The translations under genes and the position numbers were made by a program. Positions 8,033 to 16,679 of a stretch of 64,000 bases of DNA are shown one piece after another. The stretch is taken from positions 124,001-188,000 of the forward strand of contig NZ_JAMQKA010000005.1 in the NCBI RefSeq assembly GCF_031569985.1. Direction: 5' to 3'. Below the pieces are notes generated by a model. It saw only the letters and a list, made by a program, of their open reading frames with translations, did not search any database and had not been told where the DNA came from. Origin of the DNA: JAMQKA01 sp031569985. GTDB taxonomy: Bacteria; Bacteroidota; Rhodothermia; Balneolales; Balneolaceae. Numbering within the stretch: position 1 is the stretch's first letter; each line of letters starts with the position of its first letter.

Positions 8033-10054
8033 TTACAGAATCAGGATACTTATTACGATTATAACTCCTATTACCAGAGCCAGTGCATAGGTGGAGGCCA
8101 CCCCTGTTTGAATGTACCGGGTAAGACTTCCAAATAGCCGGACGATTCCGCCCACTGTGTTTACAATGCCATCAACAAACTTCATATCGAACACGGCCAG
8201 CCCCTTGTCGGAGAATCGAACCAGGGGTTTGGAGATAAGTCCCTCATAAATCTCATCCAGGCTGTATTTCTGCTTCCAGATCTCATAAAGCCCACCGAAA
8301 CGAGCAGCCAGTTTCGCATCAGACTCTTCAGTAGCTCCGCTGCCATACATTCGATAGGCAACCAACGAACCAGCAATAGCAATGGCTATGGAAACAATCA
8401 TCAACGTCCACTCAACGCCGTGGGATAATGTCATTCCAAAATCAGCATTAACATTATGCAGCCAGTTATGCAACAGATTGATATGAGCTTCCTGGTGCGT
8501 AAAAGTTTCAGCGATAAAATTAGGTACCCCCAAAAAACCACCGATTACAGAAAGAATGCCGAGAGCCCACAGTGGAAATGTCATAGTAAAAGGGCTTTCG
8601 TGCAGGTGCTTTGCCGCGTTTTTGGCATCAGCGATTCTATTGGGAAGCTTAAATTCGCCATTAAATGTTCCAAACGTCAGGCGGAACATGTAGAATGCCG
8701 TCAGGAAGGCGGTAACAATTCCTATTCCCCAAACAAAGAAATAAAGCGGACCAGCAAATTCACTAAATCCAGCACTGAATGCAAAAGCTAAAATTTCATC
8801 TTTCGAGAAGAATCCGGCCAGCGGCGGAATACCGGCAATAGCAATTGTTGCAAGTAAAAATGTCCAGTACGTAGACGGCATATACTCCTTCAGCCCGCCC
8901 ATATTACGCATATCCTGCGGATCAAAGTGGGCTGCTTTTCCGTCCTCATGCAATCCGTGCTCCACGTGCTCCATGGCATGAATTACAGAACCTGAGCCGA
9001 GGAAGAGACAAGCCTTGAAAAAAGCGTGCGTTACAACGTGAAAAATAGCAGCAGTGAATGCACCGGAACCCAATGCCAGGAACATATATCCAAGCTGTGA
9101 AACCGTTGAATATGCCAGCACCCGCTTAATATCGTTTTGCGTAAGTGCTATTGTCGCTGCTACCAACGCCGTAAGTGCCCCAATAACTGCTATTATAATC
9201 ATCACTTCCGGCGACATCACGAACATCGGGGACATCCTGGAAATCAGGTAGATCCCAGAGGTAACCATCGTCGCGGCGTGAATGAGTGCCGAAACAGAGG
9301 TGGGACCCGCCATCGCATCGGGCAGCCAGACGAATAGTGGAATCTGGGCGCTTTTACCGGTAGCACCGACCAACATTAAAAAGCCGATCCAAAACTTATA
9401 GTCAGCCGGAATGGCGCTAAGATCGCTGAGTATAGTCTGAAAATTGAGACTGCCAACCGACTGAAAGGTCAGGAACATGGCAATCAGGAATGCGAAATCA
9501 CCGATCCGGTTGTACCAAAACGCCTTGTTGGCCGCATCCGATTTGGCCATGTCGGTATACCAGAAACCGATGAGCAGGTAAGAACACAATCCAACTCCTT
9601 CCCAACCGAGGAACAACAGCAACAGGTTGTTACCCATTACGAGGTTGAGCATCGCAAAGATGAAAAGGTTTAGATAGGCAAAAAACTTCCAGTAGCCCTC
9701 ATCATGCCACATATAGCCGATGGAGTAGAAATGGATCAGTGAGCCCACGCCGGTTACCACCAACATCATAACAATGGAAAGCTGGTCGATCTGATAGGCG
9801 ATATCTACAGAAAATGACCCCGTCTCAATCCAGGTGAAAAATGTGCTTATGAGGGGCTCTGTCTCAGATGTGAAATTCAGGAAGAAATAACATGTAATCA
9901 GAAAGGGAACAAAAACGGAAAGATTGGCGATGGCACCAATAAGCGTTTTCCTATTTCTGAATCCGGGGTTGGCCAGCCCAAGTAGTCCATTTATCAAAAA
10001 ACCCAGCAAGGGCAAGCCGACAATAAGTGCAACAAGTAGTGTAGCTGATTCCAT
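8033..10054 (-). CDS. nuoL: NADH-quinone oxidoreductase subunit L
   Basis: This 673-aa subunit is the most distal proton-pumping protein of complex I. Recognisable parts are YQIDQLSIVMMLVVTGVGSL, LIHFYSIGYM, FLGWEGVGLCSYLLIGFWY, GKSAQIPLFVWLPDAMAGPT, and NDIKRVLAYSTVSQLGYMFL. The long C-terminal part contains the lateral helix and a final membrane segment (ALALVIGVIIVISILIL). It heads the nuoL-nuoM-phhB-nuoN block, but is separated from nuoK by about 4.7 kb holding two unrelated genes. Confidence 0.96.
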   Translation of the reverse strand: MESATLLVALIVGLPLLGFLINGLLGLANPGFRNRKTLIGAIANLSVFVPFLITCYFFLNFTSETEPLISTFFTWIETGSFSVDIAYQIDQLSIVMMLVVTGVGSLIHFYSIGYMWHDEGYWKFFAYLNLFIFAMLNLVMGNNLLLLFLGWEGVGLCSYLLIGFWYTDMAKSDAANKAFWYNRIGDFAFLIAMFLTFQSVGSLNFQTILSDLSAIPADYKFWIGFLMLVGATGKSAQIPLFVWLPDAMAGPTSVSALIHAATMVTSGIYLISRMSPMFVMSPEVMIIIAVIGALTALVAATIALTQNDIKRVLAYSTVSQLGYMFLALGSGAFTAAIFHVVTHAFFKACLFLGSGSVIHAMEHVEHGLHEDGKAAHFDPQDMRNMGGLKEYMPSTYWTFLLATIAIAGIPPLAGFFSKDEILAFAFSAGFSEFAGPLYFFVWGIGIVTAFLTAFYMFRLTFGTFNGEFKLPNRIADAKNAAKHLHESPFTMTFPLWALGILSVIGGFLGVPNFIAETFTHQEAHINLLHNWLHNVNADFGMTLSHGVEWTLMIVSIAIAIAGSLVAYRMYGSGATEESDAKLAARFGGLYEIWKQKYSLDEIYEGLISKPLVRFSDKGLAVFDMKFVDGIVNTVGGIVRLFGSLTRYIQTGVASTYALALVIGVIIVISILIL

Positions 10055-10403
10055 CAGGTCAGTTTATTTTTAAAATCCAAAACTTTTCACGCCTTGTGAA
10101 GATGCCGAACACATTCAAAGGCCATTGAGCAGGTTATCGAACGCTTTCGCCAGCCCCGGGTAACGGGACGTGGTAACCTTCTGTATGCGCCCCAAAGGTA
10201 GTTATTGATCCAACTTTTCCCAAGGGGAAATTCACAGAGGGCAAAGATACAAAAAAGTGAACGAAGGTAAAGGTAGATTTAGTAAAAATAGGGGAAACTG
10301 GATAGGCGATAACTCTGAAATAAAAGTAGAGTAAAATTACTGAAAAAACTAAGGAAGAGGGGAAAGAAGTTAATTGATGTTAAGGTAGTGTAAAACACAC
10401 GTT
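10055..10403. other. intergenic region upstream of nuoL
   Basis: This 349-bp stretch has no credible coding frame. The half nearest nuoL is GC-rich and the other half strongly AT-rich, as expected for a promoter and leader of nuoL. A short direct repeat (GGTAAC) occurs twice around 10155-10175. I see no known riboswitch. Confidence 0.4.
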
Positions 10404-10706
10404 TCATGATTCAATAATTTCGAACTCCACTCGCCTTTTTACATGTCTCTCTCCTTTAGGACCCTCCCTAATGATGACTTCTAACTGATAGCGGCCAGCC
10501 TCTAACCCAACAGTTTCAATTTCGAGAGTCCGACTATCAAAGCTATTATTGGCAGTATAATTAAGAGTAATTAGCGTCTCCGGATTTTGTTTCTTCGGCT
10601 TTCCCCAAAAATTAAAACCGCGTATAGTGTACGTGAATGTATAATTGGAAAAGCCTTCTTTACTGGGATTAAGGTGATAAACTTCAAAGGTGTAAATTCT
10701 CATCAT
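10404..10706 (-). pseudogene. C-terminal fragment of the GWxTD-domain protein, in a shifted frame
   Basis: This 100-aa frame begins in a 23-bp overlap with the end of the upstream 583-aa frame. Its start (TFEVYHLN, then YTFTYTIRG) is the beta-strand that in GWxTD proteins follows directly after the point where the upstream frame stops (DENLHL). The rest (LEIETVGLEAGRYQLEVIIRE, RVEFEI) is a typical C-terminal Ig-like strand pattern. It is most simply the missing C-terminus of the same protein after a frameshift or sequencing error. A separate short gene that starts at the ATGATG at 10706 is the alternative. Confidence 0.65.
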
Positions 10707-12435
10707 CTGGTATCTTATTTTGAGGATGTGTTACAAAAGGTATTCTTTCATTGATTTTTGTATCATCATCTGACTCAAAACCTATTATCAAATCACTTAT
10801 TTCCAGTTTTGATGTATCTGTACTCAACGGTTCTGGAAATAAAACTGTTTGTGTGTTTGAACTGATTAAATTTTGTGGGAGTATTGAATTGGAGGATGTA
10901 TCAATTTCGCTACTCCTATTCTTGACATATAATTCTGATGCGATTTTTAACCGTCCCTTTTTGAGATAGTTCAGATACGGTACCTCAAACGTTGTTCTAT
11001 TGAATTCCGGTTCATCAAAACTTGAAAAGTGGCTACTTTTAATATCCGAGCGAACCGAAAAATCGGCTTTTTTAGTCCAATTCTCATCAAAAAACTGTAA
11101 AGTATTTTTCAAATAAAAGGCACGGTTTGGGAGTACTTTTTTATCATAAAATGCCCAATGTTCAATTGCAGACTGAGTTTGAACATAATTTACAAGTAGA
11201 ACCTGGGGAAGATTATTTTTTCTTAGTGTTCTATAATAGCCAAGCTTGACAGGAGTATTCAGACCTTCCCTGATATACGATGTGCCCTCCCTTGGAAACT
11301 CCTCCTCCATAAACATAAACTCCGACTCATTTTTAAAGCGCATAATCTTAGCAGTCATCCTGTCAGTGCTACCGGCCTGGAATTCAAACTTATTTAGTAT
11401 CGACAGATATCTATCTTCAAATAGATAATGTACATTTCTTAGCTGTTCATAGTAAAGCAGTTGATAGACCAGCCCACCGGGAATGGAAAACCTGCGTGAA
11501 CGGTCAACATCATAAAAAGCACCAGGATTTATTAAATCGTCAGGGGCTTTCAACTTGGAAAATCCACCATGAGGCCGGTCACCAAATAGAATTAACAAGT
11601 CATCTCGCTTAGTGTTGAAAGAATTATAAATCCATACTTCATATTTTGGTTTAAAATTAAATCTTGACAATTTTCTTACTTTGAATTGGGTATAATTACT
11701 TATTTGTTCATAGATGTCTGCAGGTGATGTCCCGTAAACAATGGTTCTATACTCCAGAAGTGTAGATATCCAATAACTGGCCATCCCTTCATCAAATGTC
11801 AATATTCCTTCCTCTTTTCGAGTCGGTTCTCCATAACGCACATATATTACCCCCCTGTCATCTGTACCATAAACTGTATCCTTATTAAGAGTAAACTTTT
11901 TACGAGCAAATGCAATTCTCTCCCAGTGTTCCAGTAAGCGCTCATTGCCAGGCTGAGTTGGGGTAAGATCTTTTTCAACCCAGAACCCTTTGACTTCACT
12001 TAATAATACAGAATCCTCTTTTTCAAGCAGTTTCTCCCATCGTTTATATCGATTGGTTTCAACGATAGGTTTAAGTCTTGCTAATTCCTGTTCATACACA
12101 TCTACCCATTTACCTAGATCAATATTGTTTTGATTCCATGCCTTTAGATAAGTTTCCGAAGCTTTTTGGTAATAGGAGTATTTTTTAGATTCAGTAACAA
12201 TTTCAATGAACTTAAATGAGATGCGTGGATCAAAGTTTTGACTATTATATTGAATATTTTCCTCCCACATTGACAATCCTTTGAGACTATCTCCCTCTTC
12301 AATGAATTCTATTCCCTGCCTATATGCTTCTGGTGACTTTTGTGCTCTTAGAATTGAGGAGCCACATAGATGAATAGTAAAAAACAATATAAGTATAATC
12401 CCTGTTTTAAATCTCATGATGATTGAATTAATCAA
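10684..12435 (-). CDS. GWxTD-domain protein (C-terminus out of frame)
   Basis: The 583-aa product has a signal peptide (IILILFFTIHLCGSSILRAQ) and an N-terminal helical, TPR-like part. The GWxTD region follows (VYGTDDRGVIYVRYGEPTRK), then VWIYNSF and repeated beta-rich segments. GWxTD proteins are secreted or periplasmic proteins of the FCB group with no defined biochemical role. The frame stops early at 10684, and the expected continuation is found in the next frame (10404-10706). It is inserted between nuoK and nuoL on the nuo strand. Codons here are more AT-rich than in the nuo genes. Confidence 0.75.
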   Translation of the reverse strand: MINSIIMRFKTGIILILFFTIHLCGSSILRAQKSPEAYRQGIEFIEEGDSLKGLSMWEENIQYNSQNFDPRISFKFIEIVTESKKYSYYQKASETYLKAWNQNNIDLGKWVDVYEQELARLKPIVETNRYKRWEKLLEKEDSVLLSEVKGFWVEKDLTPTQPGNERLLEHWERIAFARKKFTLNKDTVYGTDDRGVIYVRYGEPTRKEEGILTFDEGMASYWISTLLEYRTIVYGTSPADIYEQISNYTQFKVRKLSRFNFKPKYEVWIYNSFNTKRDDLLILFGDRPHGGFSKLKAPDDLINPGAFYDVDRSRRFSIPGGLVYQLLYYEQLRNVHYLFEDRYLSILNKFEFQAGSTDRMTAKIMRFKNESEFMFMEEEFPREGTSYIREGLNTPVKLGYYRTLRKNNLPQVLLVNYVQTQSAIEHWAFYDKKVLPNRAFYLKNTLQFFDENWTKKADFSVRSDIKSSHFSSFDEPEFNRTTFEVPYLNYLKKGRLKIASELYVKNRSSEIDTSSNSILPQNLISSNTQTVLFPEPLSTDTSKLEISDLIIGFESDDDTKINERIPFVTHPQNKIPDDENLHL

Positions 12436-12654
12436 AATTGACTATCATCGAGAACAAATAATAAAACAAGCAAATAGTTTTCCTTTAATAACATTATCAT
12501 GTCACATCATATTAAAATAACGCCAGTATTTATTAGCCCATGTATTAAATGAAATTTGAATAATCATAATACTATGAATGGGCTTAATAGGAACTTAACA
12601 TTGTGTTTAAAGCATAAAAAACAGTTGCAAAATTTTGAAACCATAGGGAATTGG

Positions 12655-12700
12655 AAATAAAAAAGAGGCTACCTTATTGGGGGGCAGCCTCTTTTGTTTC
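12655..12700 (-). terminator. rho-independent terminator after the 575-aa lipoprotein gene
   Basis: On the minus strand AAAAGAGGCTGCC pairs with GGTAGCCTCTTTT around a short loop and runs into a T tract. It lies 20-65 bp after the lipoprotein stop codon at 12721. Confidence 0.85.
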
Positions 12701-12720
12701 CTCAACTTTTTAAAAGCTTC

Positions 12721-14448
12721 TTATTTCCTGTAAGGAATCCCAGGAAAGTCCCTGTTACTAAGCAGATCAACATTCGGCTTTAAGTATTTCCCCTTGGTTT
12801 GGTTATACAAATTGATTCTCTTCTCATAATACGTTTGGTTGGTGCTGCCGCTTCTTTGTGCAGCAAGCGGGTCGAGTGCGATTTCCAGGAATTCACTGTA
12901 TCCTTCAGTATCCGTTGCATCCCTGAATCCTACGGAATAAAGCGAAAAGTTTGAACGGTTATAATTTTCTATCTGTCCATTCAAGCTGTCCGCAATTTGA
13001 GGAAAAGTAAAACTTACCATGGTATCAGGAGCGAACACATTCCAGCTGTGTTGGTACATCTCATTCAATGAAACATATGTAATCTCAGCATAATCCATGG
13101 TACCGGAAAGCTGCACCTCTACATTGTCTACTGAGCTGTTGCTAATAGTGGCAGAAGCATCAAGCTTTTTAAATTCGTCCGGGAATGCCCCGGTGGTCAA
13201 CTGCCTGTAAGAAATATTTTCGGTGTCATCCCGCATATCGATTACTGTTTCGAACAGATGATTGTCAATATCTGGCACATACATACCCAGTACAGAGCTG
13301 TTGCTGCTGGCATTATGTGTGGGCGCCCAAAAAATTGGCAACCTGTAGGCTCCCGCATCCCAGGAATCTTGCTGAATAGACATGAAATATTGGTATGTCT
13401 GTTCCTCCAAGCCACTCGGCAGGGATACGTTGTGAGAAATCATCTCCATAAAATCGCTGTCCACATTATATCGCAGCGTATCTTTTTGATTGAGTTCCTG
13501 CAGGTTTTCCTGCCAGTAATACATCGGGACGTCCCCCTTTTCTGCGGGCAGGAAAGCCATAATCAAGTTGTTGTCTTCCTCCGCATAGTCAAATGTGGTT
13601 TGCAGGATTGCCATGGTTGGCGGCATAGACCCAAAAGCTTGTACAGACTCTGTTACATGCAACATCGATCCCGGTTTCACACTTACATTGCTTGCGTCAA
13701 CGGTCAAGGTTTTTGACAATGACGGTGACTCAGGCCTTGGAATAGAGCTTAGTGTTACGTTGCCCCACGCACTATATCCAACGTAGGTTTCCAGCATCAC
13801 TGACTGCATAGAGGGGTTCTGATTTCTATCATTTGCAATTGTCAGGTTATAATAACTAGGCGCCCCATCCTCAGGTAAGCTCTCGGGCGGAAGGAAATTA
13901 AGTTCCCCGTCAGAATAGTCCTTCACGTCAATCACCCGCAATACTTTGCCGGAAGGTGTAGAAATAAAAAGATAAGCTTGTGTATTCCACTCCAGCAACC
14001 AATCGAAGTAACCGTCTACATTCAGGTTCACCAAATAGTTTTCAAGGGTCACCGAGATCGAAGATGCAATTGTGGTGTCCTGGTCGGCCACATCGAGCTC
14101 AGCACGAAGGTCGTAAGTGCCGTTGTCATAGTTAAAAGTTGCAATCGTCTGTTCGTGCGGCAGGCTTGGCTCATCTATCGTTGTAATCAATTCTTCTCCC
14201 AAATAAATACGAGCCTCGTCAAAACCGTTTTGCGCCTCACCCGTGATAGAAAATGTAATTTCTCCCTTCAACATCTCGCCATCACCCGGACTATCTACCG
14301 AAACCTCCGGTTCCTGCACTTGCTCATTGCCATTGGGATCTTCATCCTCGTTTGAATCCGACCCGGTAGGTGCTTCGCTGCATGAAACAATTAGTAGTAC
14401 CCCTGTTAATACTAAATAGATTAATTTTGATCGTATCATCATAGACAT
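12721..14448 (-). CDS. large surface or periplasmic lipoprotein
   Basis: This 575-aa protein has a lipobox ending LLIVSC with Cys23, followed by an acidic Asp/Glu/Asn linker typical of surface-exported FCB lipoproteins. Residues about 45-130 look like an Ig-like domain (EPEVSVDSPGDGEMLKGEIT). The remainder is rich in beta-strands with no motif I recognise. It is transcribed alone: its own terminator follows, and a repeat element precedes it. It separates nuoK from nuoL. In-frame ATGs at residues 3 and 4 are also possible starts. Confidence 0.75.
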   Translation of the reverse strand: MSMMIRSKLIYLVLTGVLLIVSCSEAPTGSDSNEDEDPNGNEQVQEPEVSVDSPGDGEMLKGEITFSITGEAQNGFDEARIYLGEELITTIDEPSLPHEQTIATFNYDNGTYDLRAELDVADQDTTIASSISVTLENYLVNLNVDGYFDWLLEWNTQAYLFISTPSGKVLRVIDVKDYSDGELNFLPPESLPEDGAPSYYNLTIANDRNQNPSMQSVMLETYVGYSAWGNVTLSSIPRPESPSLSKTLTVDASNVSVKPGSMLHVTESVQAFGSMPPTMAILQTTFDYAEEDNNLIMAFLPAEKGDVPMYYWQENLQELNQKDTLRYNVDSDFMEMISHNVSLPSGLEEQTYQYFMSIQQDSWDAGAYRLPIFWAPTHNASSNSSVLGMYVPDIDNHLFETVIDMRDDTENISYRQLTTGAFPDEFKKLDASATISNSSVDNVEVQLSGTMDYAEITYVSLNEMYQHSWNVFAPDTMVSFTFPQIADSLNGQIENYNRSNFSLYSVGFRDATDTEGYSEFLEIALDPLAAQRSGSTNQTYYEKRINLYNQTKGKYLKPNVDLLSNRDFPGIPYRK

Positions 14449-14511
14449 TTTTTTACCTGGATTAATTTGAAATGGAAATAGCCTTAAAGATCCGCCCTAC
14501 TTACTAAAAGA

Positions 14512-14662
14512 GGCCTTTGCAAAACTACACCATTTGAAATTGTCATCGCGTCCGCCAGCTGGCGGATTTCGGGACGTGGCGATCCCCACACAGATGGAGA
14601 TTGCCGCATTTCGCTCATTTCATTCGCTCCATTCGCAATGACATAGGGTTTTGCAAAGCCCC
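14512..14662. repeat. intergenic palindromic repeat element (MITE- or REP-like)
   Basis: The element is bounded by perfect 11-bp inverted repeats, CTTTGCAAAAC (14515-14525) and GTTTTGCAAAG (14648-14658). Nested inside are TGTCATCGCG and CGCAATGACA, then a central TCCGCC-AGCT-GGCGGA palindrome with CATTTCGCTCATTTCATTCG. Sequences of this GTCATTGCGA type recur many times in FCB genomes (general knowledge). A GC-rich relative of the inner palindrome is at about 4316-4331. It lies between nuoK and the inserted lipoprotein gene. Confidence 0.7.
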
Positions 14663-14808
14663 CTAAAAATGGATCCGCAGAGATAAGAAAAGAGACAGCT
14701 ATTAAAAATGAATGATTAAGGTTGGGTATTTTTCCAGGAAGGCACCTAAAAAAGAAAGACGACACTCCGTGAGAAGGTCGCCTTCAACAAATACGATTTA
14801 GCTTGTCG

Positions 14809-15111
14809 TTACCAGCGGAGCAGGTTGATTTTGCTTACATCAAGCGAAAGGTTATTACGGAATATGGCGATGATAATTGCCAGTCCCACAACTGCTTCCG
14901 CGGCAGCTACAGCCAGTGAGAAAAAGACCAGTACTTGCCCCTCTACATTGCCGTGATATGTGCTAAAAGATATGAGTGAAAGATTCACCGCATTCAACAT
15001 GAGTTCCACACTCATAAAAATGACAATCGCATTTTTGCGGATGAGAACTCCGATAATCCCGATGGTAAAAAGGACAGCACTTAACGCTAAAAACCAGTCT
15101 ATTTGAATCAT
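14809..15111 (-). CDS. nuoK: NADH-quinone oxidoreductase subunit K
   Basis: This 100-aa protein with three membrane helices is a normal-length NuoK. It contains the family core GVLIRKNAIVIFMSVELMLN and AVNLSLISF with the functionally important glutamate, then FFSLAVAAAEAVVGLAIIIA with the second conserved glutamate. It belongs to the membrane arm of complex I next to NuoJ. Its ATG overlaps the nuoJ stop by 4 bp (ATGA), which couples their translation. The usual next gene, nuoL, is displaced by 4.7 kb. Confidence 0.96.
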   Translation of the reverse strand: MIQIDWFLALSAVLFTIGIIGVLIRKNAIVIFMSVELMLNAVNLSLISFSTYHGNVEGQVLVFFSLAVAAAEAVVGLAIIIAIFRNNLSLDVSKINLLRW

Positions 15112-15629
15112 TGTTCGGATGTAGGCTTTACAATTTTTTGTTGAGCAACGACAAGTGCACCGACGACCGCCGCTGTGAGCAGGATTGCAGTGATCTCAAA
15201 TGGCAGCAGGTAGGTCGTAAACATTACTTCGCCGATCGCTTCCACCGTCCCAACATTCGAGGCCTGTGATGGCATTTCGGGCAGCATATCTGTTACCCCG
15301 CCAATGCTGTACAACAGTTGTGATAACACAGCAATACCAAGCAGGAAAGCGACGAAGTACTTGACTCTGAATTTGTTAAAAAGAGATTCTTCAGCATCCA
15401 GGTTCAGCAACATAATCACAAACAGGAACAGAACCATGATGGCCCCGGCGTAGACAATAATCTGGATAATTGCTAAAAAGTGGGCCTGTAATAATACATA
15501 AACCCCGGCAAGAGAAACCATATTGATTACAAGGAACAGTGCACTATTTACGGTATTTTTACTTATCACCATACCCAGCGCGGCTGCAATAGCCAAAACA
15601 GCAAGAAATATAAATACGTATGAAACCAT
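15108..15629 (-). CDS. nuoJ: NADH-quinone oxidoreductase subunit J
   Basis: This 173-aa membrane protein has five predicted helices and the NuoJ signature (NTVNSALFLVINMVSLAGVY, then FLAIIQIIVYAGAIMVLFLF). NuoJ contains the pi-bulge helix that takes part in coupling quinone reduction to proton pumping. The expected upstream subunits (nuoA to nuoI) are not in this window; the next gene upstream on this strand is uppP, 150 bp away. Confidence 0.95.
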   Translation of the reverse strand: MVSYVFIFLAVLAIAAALGMVISKNTVNSALFLVINMVSLAGVYVLLQAHFLAIIQIIVYAGAIMVLFLFVIMLLNLDAEESLFNKFRVKYFVAFLLGIAVLSQLLYSIGGVTDMLPEMPSQASNVGTVEAIGEVMFTTYLLPFEITAILLTAAVVGALVVAQQKIVKPTSEQ

Positions 15630-15716
15630 GATTTTGCCTTGTTTTAAGTGGCTTCAAAAGTAGATAAATTTAGAAACCACATCAACTCTAAATTGGGGTT
15701 GAATGTTAAAAGTTGA

Positions 15717-15774
15717 AGGTTTCAGGTCGGTGATTATAAAAACTTTCAACCCACAACTTTAAAACCTGCAACCT
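15717..15774. repeat. imperfect intergenic hairpin between uppP and nuoJ
   Basis: AGGTTTCAGGT (15717-15727) and ACCTGCAACCT (15764-15774) are inverted copies with one mismatch. They flank further GTTGAA/TTCAAC-type short repeats. This low-complexity pattern is typical of FCB intergenic DNA. It could act as a weak terminator for uppP, but there is no T run. Confidence 0.45.
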
Positions 15775-15779
15775 AAATC

Positions 15780-16595
15780 CTACCAAAAATAAATTAACCC
15801 AAGTATTCCCACAGTCCAGCAGTACCATGCGAAGGGGTGAATACCTTTCGTTTTTAACATGACGATGAGATATTTGAGAGCAAAGTATCCCGAAATGAAA
15901 GCCGCCAGAAATCCAATGACCAGGTCCATTGCCGCGTTAAACTGAATACCAACCTCCGCCATCTCTTTAAGCTGCATAACCATGGCCCCGGCAATAACAG
16001 GAATGACCATCAGGAATGAGAAATTAGCCACCTCTTCCCTTTTGACTCCAAGATAGAGACCTAGCGAAATAGTGGAACCAGACCGGCTAATACCGGGTAG
16101 AATAGCAAAAGCCTGTGCCAGACCGATAGCAAAGCTGTTGCCGGCCTGTATTCTTTTGGTGAAATTTTCCCGGAATTTCGTAGCAAAGAGCAGGCTGCCG
16201 GTCACAAGCAGCATAATAGATACCATAAAGGGATTCAGGAAAACATCCTCAATATAATCTTTCATCGTAAACCCGACGATCATGGCGGGAATCATGCTCA
16301 GCAAAATATACCCACTTAATTTTATATTTGGATCTCGTTCCAGGCGGTTGTTAAATTCACCCGGAGAACCGGCAAGGCCGATCAAAGATTTTACAATTCC
16401 GGTCAACTCTTCGCGGTAGTAAAGCAGGATACTGCAAAGTGTTCCAAAATGAACCACAACCTCGAACGTTATGCCCTTCTGCAGTCCACTGCTCAGAAAG
16501 GCCCGACCCAGCACCAAGTGCCCGGAGCTACTGATGGGTAAAAACTCGGTTAGCCCCTGAATCAAACCTAATAGAAAAGAATCTATGAATTCCAT
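15780..16595 (-). CDS. uppP: undecaprenyl-diphosphatase
   Basis: This 271-aa membrane protein of the BacA/UppP family has both active-site motifs: GLTEFLPISSSGHLVLG near residue 15 and LPGISRSGSTISLGLYLG near residue 165. It removes a phosphate from undecaprenyl diphosphate, so that the lipid carrier for peptidoglycan and surface polysaccharide precursors can be reused. Several hydrophobic segments cover the sequence and the length is normal. It is divergent from the moxR gene, with only 84 bp between the starts. Confidence 0.96.
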   Translation of the reverse strand: MEFIDSFLLGLIQGLTEFLPISSSGHLVLGRAFLSSGLQKGITFEVVVHFGTLCSILLYYREELTGIVKSLIGLAGSPGEFNNRLERDPNIKLSGYILLSMIPAMIVGFTMKDYIEDVFLNPFMVSIMLLVTGSLLFATKFRENFTKRIQAGNSFAIGLAQAFAILPGISRSGSTISLGLYLGVKREEVANFSFLMVIPVIAGAMVMQLKEMAEVGIQFNAAMDLVIGFLAAFISGYFALKYLIVMLKTKGIHPFAWYCWTVGILGLIYFW

Positions 16596-16679
16596 TTATT
16601 ATTATTGACCTTTTTGCGTTCTTAAATCGGCAAAGAAGATAGTTATAACTCATTCAAAATCTAAATCACATTTGACATT

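Noticed and set aside
10055..10403. Possible riboswitch or remnant gene before nuoL
   Set aside because: No conserved riboswitch core or long stem was found, and no frame shows protein-like character.
13258..13716. 152-aa plus-strand frame opposite the 575-aa lipoprotein
   Set aside because: Shadow of a real gene; His/Cys/Val-rich with no domain.
14484..14765. 93-aa minus-strand open frame after nuoK
   Set aside because: It runs through the inverted-repeat element; its residues simply translate the palindromes.
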